From Trigonopsis variabilis (lineage: Eukaryota > Ascomycota > Trigonopsidomycetes > Trigonopsidales > Trigonopsidaceae), in assembly GCA_003707065.3 (NCBI GenBank), contig PPXM03000001.1, forward strand, positions 992,001 to 1,056,000: a stretch of 64,000 nt of DNA, written 5' to 3'. Shown here one piece after another: positions 44,402-56,073 of the stretch (position 1 is its first letter; every line of letters starts with the position of its first letter). Below the pieces are notes generated by a model. The model was not told where the DNA came from. It was given only the letters and a program-made list of their open reading frames with translations, and did not search any database. Both the position numbers and the translations under genes were made by a program.

Positions 44402-45707
44402 TTAATGGAAGGCCTTGCCGAACAAGAGCATCTGGAGCTGGTCGTAAAGAGAGATGACACCGGCACCAGCGATACCACGGAGAATGTTGGCACCAGCACC
44501 ACGGAAGAGGGAGGCAGCACCTTCAGCCTTGACGATTTGGTTGAAAGCATCGAGAGAGGACTTGTAGTTGACACCGGTTCCGGAGGTCATCATCATACGA
44601 CGACGGACGGTATCGAGAGGATAGGAAGCGATACCAGCGGCGGTGGTGACGGTCCAGCCCAAAAGGAAGGCAGCAAGGAAGTTGCCCTCGAGAGGACCGA
44701 CGAGGATGATGGGCTTGAGCGAGTCGTAGAGACCAAAGTACAAACCACGGTAGACAACGATACCAACAACCGAAGGACCGAAACCTCGGTAGAGACCAGC
44801 GATACCATCGGAAGCAAGGGTCTTCTTGTAGACATCGACCAAACCGTTGAATTGACGCTCACCGCCCTTCTTGGCAGACTTGGCGTCGTTGGCAAGACGA
44901 GTACGGGCGTAGTCAAGAGAGTAGACAAACAAAAGAGAAGCAGCACCGGCAGCACCACCAGAGGCAATGTTGGCGCTGAATTGCTTCCAGTAAGGAGCAG
45001 TCTTGGGGACATTGAAGACGGCCTTGATCTTGTCCTTGAAGGCAAAGTTAAGGGCCTGGGTAGGGAAATATCGAATGACGTTGGCAGTGTTACCTCTCCA
45101 CAGGGAAGCAACACCCTCGGAAGCAGCAGTGCGCTTGAAACAGTCACCGATACCCTTGTATCGGGCATCAAGACGTCCTTGCTTGATCATCTCGTCCTAG
45201 ACCGGTTAGCTTGGCTCTGGCTGGTTGCCGTGGCAACAGAAAAGTCACCACCACACCGACGAATCACGTACCTGGTTCTGGATAAGGAGCTTGACACGCT
45301 CGATGGGGGCAGCAGCAGTCTTGGAGACAGCGGCAGAGATACCACCCACTAGACTAGTTAGCATTTGGTTCACCTGGAGCGAGTCTGGCGAGTGGATGCA
45401 GAGGATCACCTCTCTTCCACCTCGATCGACCTCGGCTTCGACTTACTCATGAAATCAATGAAGAAGTTCTAAAACGTTAGCATACATCTTGGAAAACGCA
45501 TTTGAAACAAGAAACCGTCATTGAATCGCACTATCCTCGATCTTCTCTCGAATTCCTTCGACCGACCTATCCGAAGGTCCGACGAAAAGCAAGGGGGAAG
45601 ACGAAAATTTAGCCATTGATAGAAATCAATTCAATAACTCTTTCTTTCATCATAAAACATACCTTCTGAGCCTTCTTGGGAGCAGGAGTAGCAGCAGGAG
45701 CAGACAT
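44402..45707 (-). CDS. AAC1: ADP/ATP carrier (mitochondrial adenine nucleotide translocase)
   Basis: Four exons: 45663-45707, 45447-45468, 45272-45348, 44402-45196; introns 194, 98 and 75 nt; 312 residues. Three carrier repeats with [22 protein letters not shown] and [11 protein letters not shown]; the last contains the RRRMMM signature unique to ADP/ATP carriers. DEMIKQG and FWRGN-like [20 protein letters not shown] are as in yeast Aac2. It exchanges matrix ATP for cytosolic ADP at the inner membrane. Codons end in C or G far more than in neighbours, as expected for an abundant protein. All three introns exceed the local size norm, and exon 2 has only 22 nt. Confidence 0.95.
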
Positions 45708-46327
45708 TTTTTCTTAGTGCTTACCAAGCGTAGGGAAGAGAAAGAAAGGGTGCGGTTTGAAAATTTTTATTTGAACCAACGGTGCCGTGTAAATCCTGTA
45801 CCAACCCGAGTAAACCACGGCACCTTTCCGACTTGTCCCCGTCGGTGCCGCAACGCGAAACAGGAAAACTGACGCGTCTGGCACCCCTTGCATGAAACGA
45901 TGTTGGTCCTTCAACAGCAGCGAAGTACTACCGTAAAATTACTCTGCTAGCTACGCAACTTATGAGATCCTATGGCTCTGGTCATTGTCTGATCTTCGGC
46001 TCGATCGGGTTCGAGCAAGCGGGGGTTATCTTTTCTGTCACCCCCTTTCCGAGTCAGCCGCGCGATTTTTATCGTTCAAAGCAGCCAAAGTCGAGACAGA
46101 GTGGACTGGAGGGGCCCCAAAGGCGTCACGAAAAGGTGGATAGATGGGTTGAAGCGATTTCGATTAAGAAATGGGATTGTTTTTTATATTGTGGTTTATC
46201 GGACGACCGGATTGGCATGGGCTTTTGGCCTCTCGAACCAGCTCAATTGGCGCTACAGTCTATTAATCCGGATTCACGCCGCGTTACAATCACTTTGCTG
46301 ATACATTACATTACAATCTAAGCTTAA
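45708..46327. other. Intergenic region upstream of the ADP/ATP carrier
   Basis: About 0.6 kb; probable strong promoter of the carrier. Overlapping frames at 45962-46321 have no features. A GGTGCCG word recurs (45780, 45843). Confidence 0.35.
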
Positions 46328-47910
46328 TTAGCTTTGGTTTGCTTCTTCTTGGGCTTTCAAGACCATCTTCCTCCATTCCTTTAGCCGTCTCTTTTTAGCA
46401 AACTTCTTTTTGTCCTTTTGGACTTTGTCTCTGGGTCGGTATGGAGCGAGCTTTTTGAGACCGACGTACTCGTTCAGCAGCTTGTCGTCGGCCAACAAGA
46501 TATCCTCGGTGTTGAGACCGAAGCTTTCCGGCTCAACCTCTCTATACTTGAACTTCCACCCCTGTCGTTAGAATCCGTACGCCCAGGACTAGCACTCACC
46601 TTTGTATCGGCCTCGTCAACCTCGATCTTCTTCTCGACCATTTCCTCGATCTTTTGGCGATCCTTCTTCTTTTGCTCGGCCTTGGACTGCTTGGCCTTTT
46701 TCCTGCTTAGCTTGTGCTCCTGGATACCTTCGTCACTCTCAAGATCCAGGTCGTCGTCGAACTTGGGTTTAGTAGCTTGTTTAGAGTAGAATTCGTCGCC
46801 AAACATCTTGTTCATCTTCTCTTCCCATTCGGCCTCGTTAAAGTCCCCTTCAAGATCTTTCTCGTCGAAATCGACGGGAGTGTCTTCGTCGACACCCAAC
46901 GCTTCTCGCAGATCATGCAGCTTCCTCATCATTTCGTTCACCTTTAGTTTCTTCAGCCTAGACTTCTCCTTCTTTTTCTCTTCCTCTTGTTGTTCTTTTC
47001 GTCGTCGCTCTTCTTCTCGCCGCCGTTGTCTCGACGTGGCCTCGTCCCGTCGGGCGGTCTCTGAAGTTCGAGCATACCCCATCACCTGACCTTCGATAGA
47101 CGGGTCTTCGAATCTGAAATTGTAGGCATGCTCAAACCGTTCAGCTCTTTCATCAAAATCTTCCTCGTCTGATTCGAGCGCCGGATAGGCTGCCTCGTTA
47201 TCAGCAGGTATCCATGCTTTTGTAGACAGAAACGTGTCGAGAAATTCAGGCTCTTCTGCTGCTGGCAACTTCTTTGGTTTAACCTGTCGTTGTTTCTCTT
47301 TCTTTTTTAGCGTAAACTCCTCATCTTCATCTCCCTTAATGTCCTGTTCGGCTGCCTCGTGGATGTTTCGAATAAGATCGTCTCGGTGACGTTTCTGTTC
47401 TTCGACGTATGTTAGAGGCTCTTCGTCTTGTTCTTCTTCTGGCCCTCCAGCAAGAAGCATTTCTCGATGGTAATCCTTTAGATACATGGGCTTATCCTTG
47501 GGTGTAGTCTGTAACTTCTCGGCAGCTTTCTCAGGATCATCGAAAAACTTGTATGACTCATCAAACAGTCGTTTATCTCCTGATTTGATTGCACTCAGTA
47601 CTTCATTGATCTGAGCATCAACATCCTCAGTAACCAGTTCTGCCACTTCGTCCTCCTCCTCTCCGTCAGAGCTCGACGAATCCTCACTATCTTTTCCATA
47701 TTTTTCTTCCAATCGTTGTTTTTCTTCGCGCTCTTTATTATATTGGTAGCGTCGAGCATACTCTTTATTCACTTTGAGAACCGGTTGCTCTTCGTCACGA
47801 TCTGACTCCCCTTCAGAATCAAGGAAATGGACCTTCTTCGACTCATGATTTTCGTCTTTGGGCTCCTTCTGATCCGCCTTGCGCTTTTTATCTGAGCTTT
47901 TTCGCCCCAT
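46328..47910 (-). CDS. KRI1: Ribosome biogenesis protein Kri1
   Basis: Two exons, 46600-47910 and 46328-46561, with a 38-nt intron; 514 residues. Very charged, with acidic runs ([16 protein letters not shown]) and long Glu/Arg/Lys helices. The Kri1 core is visible in [11 protein letters not shown] with acidic surroundings, and the last exon holds the conserved C-terminal block [20 protein letters not shown] and [20 protein letters not shown]. Kri1 binds Krr1 and is needed for 40S subunit assembly in the nucleolus. Confidence 0.92.
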
Positions 47911-48394
47911 CCTAGAAAAGTCCCTGGTTCTGGAAATTTTCTTCCTGGGACCGTTACTAAACTCCCAGCAGCCCTTTGCGACAGACTATACTGCGCAAAG
48001 TAGGGTCTGGTCGCTTGCGGAGCTCGTCCGGGTAAATCTCGTCCGGCAGCCTAGACAGTCTGGCTGCTGATCGCAGCGGAGATTCTTTCAGAAATACGTA
48101 CAGAAAAGTGGCAACGATTGAGTTGTCTTTATGGGATTGACCTGGCGCTGAAATATTATCGGTCGCGTTGGTTTTCATGGGAGACAGCGCCCGGAAATGG
48201 AATATCTGTCGGGAAAATCAAATAAGATAAAAGCTACGAGTTCACTTTCTATTGATGCATTTGTTCAACGAGAAGGAAGAGAACATGAGGAACGCAATAC
48301 CCAGAACTCTTCACTTGACCAAGAGAAAGCCCAGGAAGGGCCAGTGGACGGGGAGACGCCTGAGAGCGGCATGGATTGGGAGTTGAAGGGTGAT
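47911..48394. other. Intergenic region with two small unproven frames
   Basis: Between VMA16 and KRI1 on the same strand. A 73-codon frame (complement 47957-48178) and a 76-codon plus-strand frame (48197-48427) start 18 nt apart and point away from each other. The second is hydrophilic (SIDAFVQREGREHEERN) and its last 33 nt overlap the VMA16 3' end in antisense. Neither matches a family I know. Confidence 0.3.
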
Positions 48395-49291
48395 TTACTG
48401 AAAGTCGTATGCCTTTCCAGCCATTAAGAGACCGACGATAAGACCTAGAAGGTTAATAAGAGGAAACGGGAGATCCATACCGAAAAGACCCAATACGGAG
48501 CCAAAGATCTCAATGACAAGGATCTTGACAAACAAGGAAGGATTTGCGGCATCAGCGATTGCCGCGTTTGAGCCGGTGATGCCAACTGCTATACCACAGA
48601 CGAGATTTGCCAATCCAACCGTCAGCCCTGCCCAGAATAAGGCATATCCCGTATAGAGATTATCCTTGGTGTATAGTGCTGGTCCCGTTACATTATTCAA
48701 TTTCGCGGAGAACACAATCGACCTAGTATTAGCTGAGATGGTCGCTACAAAGTAGGCATACATGATGACGCCGTAGATAGCCACAACTTCACAAAAAATA
48801 ATACTGCCAAGTCAGTAATCGATGCATGAAGAAATGTACCTAATCAAATTTTTCGTTCGAATTCGGGGAGCCTTGACACCTGCACCAATAATGGAAGATC
48901 CGGTGATGAAAATGCCCCTAAATAGTCAGCAGCCGTATTAGCTAAACTTACCAGGCAGCTCCAACTACACTAAACCCAATACATGATGCAATACCGAGAT
49001 TAGCCCAAAGATAAGGCGAAGTAGTCGTCAAAAACTCGCCGACATTGAAACTCTCTCCTGAACCGGTCAGGAGCATATCTTGCTGTTAGTCATCAATCTC
49101 CTTGGAATTGGCAAGTCTTTCTTCCAAAGAAATGGGACCATCTTTGACATATTGGAACAAGAGCCACTTGTGACTTCCCACAGTAGTATTCGCCCAATTC
49201 CCACGACCAAACGCCCAGGCACAGCTTATCACTTACAAGAGCCCACAACAGCAGCCGTTAGAGCAAGTGTTCCTCCTAGCGCGTAACCCAT
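48395..49291 (-). CDS. VMA16: V-ATPase proteolipid subunit c'' (Vma16)
   Basis: Four exons: 49237-49291, 48952-49078, 48840-48917, 48395-48803; introns 158, 34 and 36 nt; 222 residues. Spliced sequence gives [56 protein letters not shown], then [14 protein letters not shown], which carries the essential proton-carrying glutamate (FCEVVAIYG), and a final helix to GKAYDFQ, nearly the yeast ending. It is part of the rotating V0 ring that pumps protons into vacuoles and the Golgi. The first intron is several times the usual length here. Confidence 0.94.
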
Positions 49292-49762
49292 TGTTCGAAC
49301 TTGATGGTACAGAGAGGAATCCCGTGGTCGCTGAAGACGCAACAGGATGCCTTCCTCTTGACAACGACAGTTCGGCACGCTTACAGCGACGCTTTTCTTC
49401 TCGACGCTGTCAACACTTGGTTTATACAGCTAAATCTTGTTATTTTATCCTTATTTTCATGTCATCATTTACGCTGCTGGTCGATCTTTACCCCCACTAT
49501 ACTTTAACTATTATTAAATGCTCTTTTTATATTAGCTTGTCTCTATTATTTTAATACCTTCTTTCTCGTCAACTCTATTATTCTAATAGCTCTCGTTAAC
49601 CTTTAGGGTTATTTTCTTTATGGGCTAGGAATTGCTGGGATCTCATCAAGACCATTAAAGTGCTGCGTGGTATCATTCTGAGTCCTTCACAAATAGCTTC
49701 TTCTCTTGCCATACATAAATGTATTGCAAGCGAAATGGCATTCCAAGCATCGTTAGGAGCAT
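49292..49762. other. AT-richer intergenic region
   Basis: From about 49430 to 49620 the sequence is markedly AT-rich with repeated words of the type CTATTATT(C/T)TAATA. It separates VMA16 from the unknown gene. Not assignable to a known element. Confidence 0.4.
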
Positions 49763-50602
49763 CTAGTTATTAGATGGTGGCAACATGCTAACAATACCCA
49801 GGAAATTCAACGACGCGATTGTCCTTAACGGATTGGTGGAAAATTTCAGTCCCATGACAACTAAGTGTATTATTGGTCCAGAAATGACTATACCATATAC
49901 TGCATAATCTCTTCCTGTTTTGCCATATCCTTTTCTTGTCATTCGGTCCTGCATCGCATTTCTCATCATGCCTTGTTTCTTATCAACTCCATCACATACA
50001 ACCACAAAGTCTCTCACCGCTGGTTGTCAGTTTGAGTACACATACCTTGTCTCACTTGTTTTGAATACACTGTCTTGTTCTATCCAATGTATAAACGCGT
50101 TTATTGCGCGACGAGCTAGTCTCTGGGGCTCCTGCTCTCCCCACTCATGCTGATCGCGTATTTCGACGCCTAGGCGAATTAGCTTTTTGAATGCTTGAAC
50201 TCCTCTGAACTGGTAGAGTCGGCCATCTCTTCTCACTGACGAGATCAACATTCTCGTCGGAGCAGGGAGAACCTCTGCTCCTAGTGATATCCCCAAAGTC
50301 TCCCATCGTATTCCGTTGGATATCTTTATCATTTCTCTTTCTTGCTCTTCGTTGAGAAATAGAACTTCTGGAAGCTCCATAAAATCCGCTCTCCAGAAAG
50401 TGGAGAAAAGTGCTTCTTTTCCTCTTAATTGCATAAGAGTAGTTAGATCAATCATCCTGGGCGTCATATCTGGACTATATTTCACTTTCTTTTCCAAGAA
50501 TCTAGGATATCGATCATCGGTAATCATTTGGTAGTCCATCTCATTTTCAGCACACACTGTCGTGGCCATTGAAATATCAGTCTCTTCAATGTCGTAGTCC
50601 AT
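49763..50602 (-). CDS. Unrecognised two-exon protein, 267 residues
   Basis: I do not recognise this protein. Exons 50056-50602 and 49763-50019 are joined by a 36-nt intron with GTGAGA donor, CTGAC branch and CCAG acceptor; the join keeps frame. The N-terminal 25 residues are acidic; the middle has FWRADFMELPEVLFLNEEQE and helical GVQAFKKLIRLGVEIRDQ with EWGEQEPQRLARRAINAFIH; the C-terminal exon reads VRDFVVVCDGVDKKQGMMRN and YAVYGIVISGPIIHLVVM. The strand-D-x-x-x-K/helix/strand order of that last part loosely recalls PD-(D/E)XK nuclease-like folds, but the fit is weak. No signal peptide or clear membrane helix. It sits in an AT-richer pocket between housekeeping genes. Confidence 0.65.
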
Positions 50603-50786
50603 CGTGAACGTTGCGTACCGAAGCTTGCAATAAGGCGTCTTTTATATCTTGGCAGTCTCTGTCAGGGGACCATTTCGTGTGGGTTCAAACGAGTATCAAA
50701 TACAGAATCACTTCATGGCCTACATAGCAGCCTACGAGGAATACTTCGTTTCCATCTCGCCTATATTTTATCCTTCTTACACGTAT

Positions 50787-52574
50787 CTAATGGGCATGAG
50801 GGTCTTCGGCAGGAGGTTCAGGGTCGACCTTGATCATGGTGTCGATCCTGAGAATAGCAACGCAGGCCTCCAACGCGCTCTTAAGAGACTTGACCTTACT
50901 TACTAATGGCTCAAGAACACCAGCGTCGACCTCATTCACGACTTTTCCTGTCAAGAGATTTAGTCCGTAATTTTTGTATTCACGTCGTTTGGTATCAGTG
51001 GGAGCTGCTGCTTGAGAGGCTGCGTGGTAAGCTCGCAATTTGGCGATCAACTCGGAGGCATCCTTTGCAGCGTTATTGGCAAGAGTCTTGGGGATAACAA
51101 GGAGAGCGTTGGCAAAGGCGGCCACTGCCAGTTGCTCCCGTGATCCAAGCGAAGTGGCAAAGTTATCAAGGAAGACGGACAATGCACTTTCAACCGCTCC
51201 ACCGCCTGGGACAACAGCCCCGCTCTCAAGGGTACGTTTGACGACGGACAAAGAATCGTGGATAGATCGGTGCATCTCGTCGAGCTGGTACTCATTGGGT
51301 CCCCGGAGAATGATGGAGGAGGACGAGAATGTCTTGGTGCCTTTGATTAGGATACACTCGTCTTCGGAGAAGCGCTCTTGAGCGACCTCTTCGGCCTGGC
51401 CCAAGTAACTGCTATCAAAGACTTCTTCTCCTTCCAAGTTGGACATGCTGCTCACAAACGTGGCGCCGGTTGCTCTGGCGATCCGTCGGAGATCTTCTCG
51501 TTTACAACGGCGAACGGCCATAACCCCAGCTTCCACAAACGCTTTGAGGCAGAGGTCGTCGATACCCTTGGTGGTAAGGACGACATTGGCGCCAGACGCG
51601 ATAATCTTGTTAATTCTCTCCAAAACAATTTCATTTTCCCGTCTTCGAATAGCTTCGAGCTGGTCGGGGTCGTCAATCGTGACATGGACGCCCAACGCCA
51701 TCCGCACTTTCTGGAGATTCATATCCAAACAGGCAATTCTGGCGTTCTTGATCCGGGTCTTCATGGCCTGCGAAGCTATAGTGCAGTTGAGAGCGTAACC
51801 TTTGACGAGTATTGATTCTCTCGACGATTTTCCATGGCACTTGAGGATATTGATTGCTTTGATGGGATATTTGGTCTCGCCGCGAGAGTTGACGGATTTG
51901 ACTGCTAGAATGGCATCCACCACCATCGATCCAAAGAAATCAGAGTCAGGGCCAATGATTTTGGACGACATTGAAGTCTTGGCGATGTTAGTCAAAGCAT
52001 CTTTGCCCAGGGCTTCGATCTTTATGCTTTGCACTTCCGTTAAAAACTTGATGGCCTCTTTCAATGCAAGCCGATATCCAGTGATTATGGTCGTAGGATG
52101 GATGTGATTCTTCACCAAATCATTCGCTCGTCGCAGCAGTTCAGCCGCTAGAATCACAACTGAGGTCGTACCGTCTCCTACCTCCCGATCCTGCTGCTGA
52201 GCCAGCTCCACCAGTATTTTCCCGGCCGGATGCTCGACGTCTAAAAGACTCAGGATAGTGGCTCCATCGTTTGTCACCGTGACATCCTGAGATCGTTAGC
52301 AATCTGACTCTCTTGCCAACTTACTCCAATGTCGTCAACAAGCATCTTATCTAATCCAACTGGACCCAGCGATGATTTCACCACATTCGCAATCGCAGAT
52401 GCCGCTAACACTAGTCTGTTAGCCTTGTCGTCTCCTCCCTACTAACCATTCTGGTCTCTAATGTCATTGCCACTGATCCGTTCTCCGTTCAAAACTTGAC
52501 GAGTTAGATTTGCATTCTCCTCCCTATTACTTACACAGAGTATCAGATCGAGGGGTGGAAAATAATTGAGACAT
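50787..52574 (-). CDS. TCP1: Chaperonin TCP-1 alpha subunit (CCT1)
   Basis: Four exons: 52535-52574, 52447-52494, 52325-52410, 50787-52286; introns 40, 36 and 38 nt; 557 residues. Spliced start MSQLFSTPRSDTLFLNGERI matches CCT1, followed by SSLGPVGLDKMLVDDIG and DVTVTNDGATILSLL. The ATPase signature GDGTTSVV and the group II pattern VVPGGGAVESALSVFLDNFA are present. CCT folds actin, tubulin and WD40 proteins in the cytosol as an eight-subunit double ring. Introns crowd into the first 300 nt of the gene. One donor is GTTAGT rather than GTA/GTG. Confidence 0.95.
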
Positions 52575-52894
52575 TCAGGCTGAAGTGACCAGAAGAAATC
52601 AGAGTAGAATGTTCCTTGACAACCCATCGTCACAGCCAGCAGCGTTACCGTTCTGGCCAGCAATCCCAGCTAAGGCCGTCAGATTCGCTTGATCCGTAGA
52701 ATATTATCAGGTCCACAGTTACTATACAGTATAGTCATCTCTTTAAACGTTCTCTAGACGAATTTGGACGTTTAAGCTCACTGTCTCAGCAGTCGCGTCG
52801 GCGTCTATTCCCAGGCTGATTTGTAGTCACTTGACTCGCTCTTGATAACCAAAACCAAGACAAGACAAATTTTATTAACTGACCCCGTCTTCTT
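52575..52894. other. Intergenic region, divergent promoters of CCT1 and prolyl-tRNA synthetase
   Basis: 320 nt shared by two housekeeping genes. No distinct element recognised. Confidence 0.35.
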
Positions 52895-55033
52895 ATGTCT
52901 CCTCCGGATCTTTCCTCTTTATCGCTGTCTGAGGTTATTTCTCACCCCGAAGCTTCGGCTGGCCCTCAATGGCATGAAACCCTCAAAGCATTAGACCTCC
53001 CCTATGACTATGTCTTATCAAAGACCTTGATCTTTAAACCCAAAACGCCCAAATCTCAACAACCCGTCCCCGTTCTTGTCTTTGCTCTTGATTCGACTTC
53101 TACTCCCTCGTCCGTATGGTCTTCTGCAGTCGGTGCTAAGGATCCTCGTCTGGCATCGCCGGATCTTGTCAAAGAGATCCTTGGTGTCGAGCCTACTGCG
53201 GTCTCGATCCTATCGATTTCTCCAGAAAACGCTCCCAAGCTGAAGGTCGTGCTTGATTCGGCTATTCTCGACGCTCCGAGAGTCGCAGTCCATCCCTCTG
53301 GCGAAATCGACAAGACGGTTTTCTTGTCGGGCTCTGAGATCGTCGACTTGCTCGGTAAATCTGGCGTTGAATATGTCCAAGTCGACTTTTCCCAAGCCCC
53401 TACTAAGCAGGCTGCTGCTGCTCCTTCCAGTAAACCTGCTGCTCCCAAAGTCGAAAAGGAGTCTGCCAAGATCGAGGGTGCTGCTTTGATTGGTATTACG
53501 AGTGCCAAAGAACTCGACTTTCCCAGCTGGTACCAGCAGGTCCTTGTCAAGGGCGAAATGCTTGATTATTACGATGTCTCTGGCTGTTACATCATGCGCC
53601 CAGCCTCTTACTCGGTCTGGGAACACATTCAGGATTTCTTCAATGCCAAAATCAAGGGCATTGGCGTCAAAAACGCCTACTTCCCCATGTTTGTGTCGTC
53701 GCGCGTGCTTGAGCGCGAAAAGGACCACATTGAAGGGTTTGCTCCCGAGGTCGCCTGGGTGACTAAAGCTGGCTCGAGCGAGTTAGAAGAGCCCATCGCC
53801 ATCCGTCCTACATCTGAAACAGTCATGTACCCTTATTATGCTAAGTGGATCCGATCCTATCGCGATCTGCCTCTTCGCCTCAACCAGTGGAACTCAGTCG
53901 TCCGCTGGGAATTCAAGAACCCTCAACCTTTCCTTCGTACTCGAGAGTTCCTCTGGCAAGAAGGCCATACTGCTCACCTTACCCGCGAAGGCGCCGTCGA
54001 GGAGGTCCTTCAGATCCTTGACTTTTACGCCGCCGTCTATGAAGAGCTGCTTGCCGTTCCCGTCATCAAAGGCCGCAAGACTGAAAAGGAAAAGTTCGCT
54101 GGCGGCGACTTTACCACAACGTGTGAAGGCTTCATCCCTACCACTGGCCGGGGTATCCAGGGCGCTACGTCTCATCACTTGGGCCAGAATTTCTCCAAGA
54201 TGTTTGGCATCCAGGTCGAAGATCCTGCTGGGGGCGATCGGCCAAAGATCAATGTCTTTCAAAACTCATGGGGTCTCTCGACTCGGGTCATTGGTGTCAT
54301 GGTGATGGTGCATTCCGACAACAAGGGACTTGTGATCCCCCCGCGCGTGGCCGAGAACCAGGTGGTCATTGTCTCGTGTGGCATTTCCATTCGAACCTCA
54401 GAGCAAGACAAGAAGGCCATCGTTGACGGTTGTCTCGACGTCGAGGCTCGCCTCAACAAGACTGCCTTGGCTGGCCCTCTCAACGGCTTTGTTCGCTCTA
54501 TTGCTGATGTCCGAGATAACTATTCTCCAGGCTGGAAGTTTAACGAGTGGGAGCTCAGAGGTGTTCCTCTTCGTTTGGAGCTTGGTCCCAACGACCTCAA
54601 GAAGAACCAAGTCACCGCCGTCGCCCGACACTCTGGAGAGAAGTTTGCCATTAGCCTAGGCGACCTTGAGAAAGACATTCCGCTTATTTTGGAGCGCATC
54701 CAAACCGAGCTCTACGAGCGAGCCGACAAGGTGTTCCGCGAGCACGTTGTGAGGACGACGAGCTGGGACGAGTTTGTCACCAAGCTCAACGAAAAGAACC
54801 TTATCCAGATTCCATTCTGCGACCGCGAAGAGTGCGAAGATGACATAAAAGACCGGTCTGCCAGAAAGCCGGATGGAGACGACACTCCTGTAGACGAGCG
54901 CGCCCCGTCGATGGGCGCCAAAAGCCTGTGCATCCCATTTGAACAGCCAGCAGAGATTGTCCCCGGAGTGACGAAATGCGCTGGCTGCGGGCAGGATGCC
55001 AAGCTGTGGTGCATGTTTGGCCGCAGTTATTAG
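52895..55033 (+). CDS. Cytosolic prolyl-tRNA synthetase
   Basis: Single exon, 712 residues. The first 170 residues form a YbaK/ProX-like editing domain, followed by a Lys/Ala linker and the class II synthetase core: [20 protein letters not shown], motif 2 in [20 protein letters not shown], then the HTAHLT and TTCEGFIP segments and a C-terminal zinc-binding domain with paired cysteines (CDREECEDD and CAGCGQ). It charges tRNA-Pro; the fused editing-like domain is typical of the eukaryote/archaeal type in lower eukaryotes. Codon use is biased to C-ending, consistent with high expression. Confidence 0.95.
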   Translation: MSPPDLSSLSLSEVISHPEASAGPQWHETLKALDLPYDYVLSKTLIFKPKTPKSQQPVPVLVFALDSTSTPSSVWSSAVGAKDPRLASPDLVKEILGVEPTAVSILSISPENAPKLKVVLDSAILDAPRVAVHPSGEIDKTVFLSGSEIVDLLGKSGVEYVQVDFSQAPTKQAAAAPSSKPAAPKVEKESAKIEGAALIGITSAKELDFPSWYQQVLVKGEMLDYYDVSGCYIMRPASYSVWEHIQDFFNAKIKGIGVKNAYFPMFVSSRVLEREKDHIEGFAPEVAWVTKAGSSELEEPIAIRPTSETVMYPYYAKWIRSYRDLPLRLNQWNSVVRWEFKNPQPFLRTREFLWQEGHTAHLTREGAVEEVLQILDFYAAVYEELLAVPVIKGRKTEKEKFAGGDFTTTCEGFIPTTGRGIQGATSHHLGQNFSKMFGIQVEDPAGGDRPKINVFQNSWGLSTRVIGVMVMVHSDNKGLVIPPRVAENQVVIVSCGISIRTSEQDKKAIVDGCLDVEARLNKTALAGPLNGFVRSIADVRDNYSPGWKFNEWELRGVPLRLELGPNDLKKNQVTAVARHSGEKFAISLGDLEKDIPLILERIQTELYERADKVFREHVVRTTSWDEFVTKLNEKNLIQIPFCDREECEDDIKDRSARKPDGDDTPVDERAPSMGAKSLCIPFEQPAEIVPGVTKCAGCGQDAKLWCMFGRSY

Positions 55034-55207
55034 ACGGCTATGGCTGCATAGATTACGAAGATTCGAACGAACGTGTTAGTGGGTGTATTGTAACGTAACA
55101 TAGTCATCATTTATTATATGCCAGTTCTATCATTCTATGTCGTAGGCCTGGTTCAGCCGCCATTGCTTGCTGACCTCGCAGGGTCCAAATAGAAGGACCC
55201 AAGGTGA

Positions 55208-55868
55208 TCAGCGATTTCTGTGTTCATGATGGGACTCGGCGTCACTGATATCGGACAAGTCGTCTAGAATGTCGTCATTGAGGTCGTAATGGTCCTGATC
55301 GATAGTGGAAGCCTCCAACTGGTCGAGGATTTGATCATCCGTTTGACCTTCACTTTCTTGTTCCAGCGACTTGTTTGTGACTTCAGAGTGGATCAGGACC
55401 ACGTTGCCCAGTAAAAGCAGAATCATGCCTCCTGCCCACCGCAGGTTAGGGGTCTCTGAGAAGGTCAGGAACCCCAGCGTCGCCGTGACAATATAATTAG
55501 TCGTAGTGTCAATGATCGATACGTTCGACGAGGCCGTAGAGAGCGCCAACGAAGCAGTGAAGAAGAACCACATCTAGCAAGGTAAGCCCGCCGCCGATCC
55601 CCTGCACTCACCAGAGCATTGAAACCCATATTGATACCGAAACAGCAGATCCGGATAATGATCTCAAACACTTTGGACGCCGACACATGCAGGTGTCCTG
55701 CAAGCCATGTACTGAACTCTCCTGTCTTTTCGTCCGTGATCAGTTTCGAAAACAGTCCATTGAAGGCCTGCCCAGTTAGCACCAGCACCATTGAGCACTC
55801 ACAGCACATGTTCCAGACAAGGCAGCATAGACGAAGCCTTTATACTTATCTGGAACGTTCTCTAGCAT
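55208..55868 (-). CDS. Small EamA-like membrane protein, TMEM42-like
   Basis: Three exons: 55803-55868, 55612-55767, 55208-55573; introns 35 and 38 nt; 195 residues. About four membrane helices: one starting GFVYAALSGTCAAFNGLFSK, one at IIIRICCFGINMGFNALMWF, a third around SSNVSIIDTTTNYIVTATLG, and AGGMILLLLGNVVLIHSE. The N-M-G-F-N-A-L-M-W-F pattern and the IDTTTNYIVTA half-repeat resemble TMEM42 and single-EamA proteins of the drug/metabolite transporter superfamily. The acidic tail (DLNDDILDDLSDISD) is probably cytosolic. The function of TMEM42 is unknown. Convergent with the prolyl-tRNA synthetase. Confidence 0.65.
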
Positions 55869-56073
55869 CTCCAGTCTGCTCTCCTTCGCGCTCTCGCTCG
55901 ACAGGTGGGCGCGTTGCCGGGCGACGACGACGAGAAATGCCAGATTTGGGCATTAATGACGTCCCGAACAAAACAACGCGTTCAAAGGGATCATACAGGG
56001 CTACAAGTCGATGGCGACTATGGTCTCTAACCTCTAAGACATTGGAGCTATAACATACAAAAAAGACGGCCGT

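Noticed and set aside
44405-45352. 315-codon plus-strand frame opposite the ADP/ATP carrier
   Set aside because: It is the antisense shadow of a strongly codon-biased gene; repetitive Thr/Gly/Ser composition and no family match.
45962-46321. 119-codon frame upstream of the ADP/ATP carrier
   Set aside because: No family resemblance, overlaps a second frame of equal quality, and sits in a probable promoter.
53210-53728. 172-codon complement frame within the prolyl-tRNA synthetase gene
   Set aside because: Antisense shadow; the synthetase motifs on the plus strand explain the open frame.
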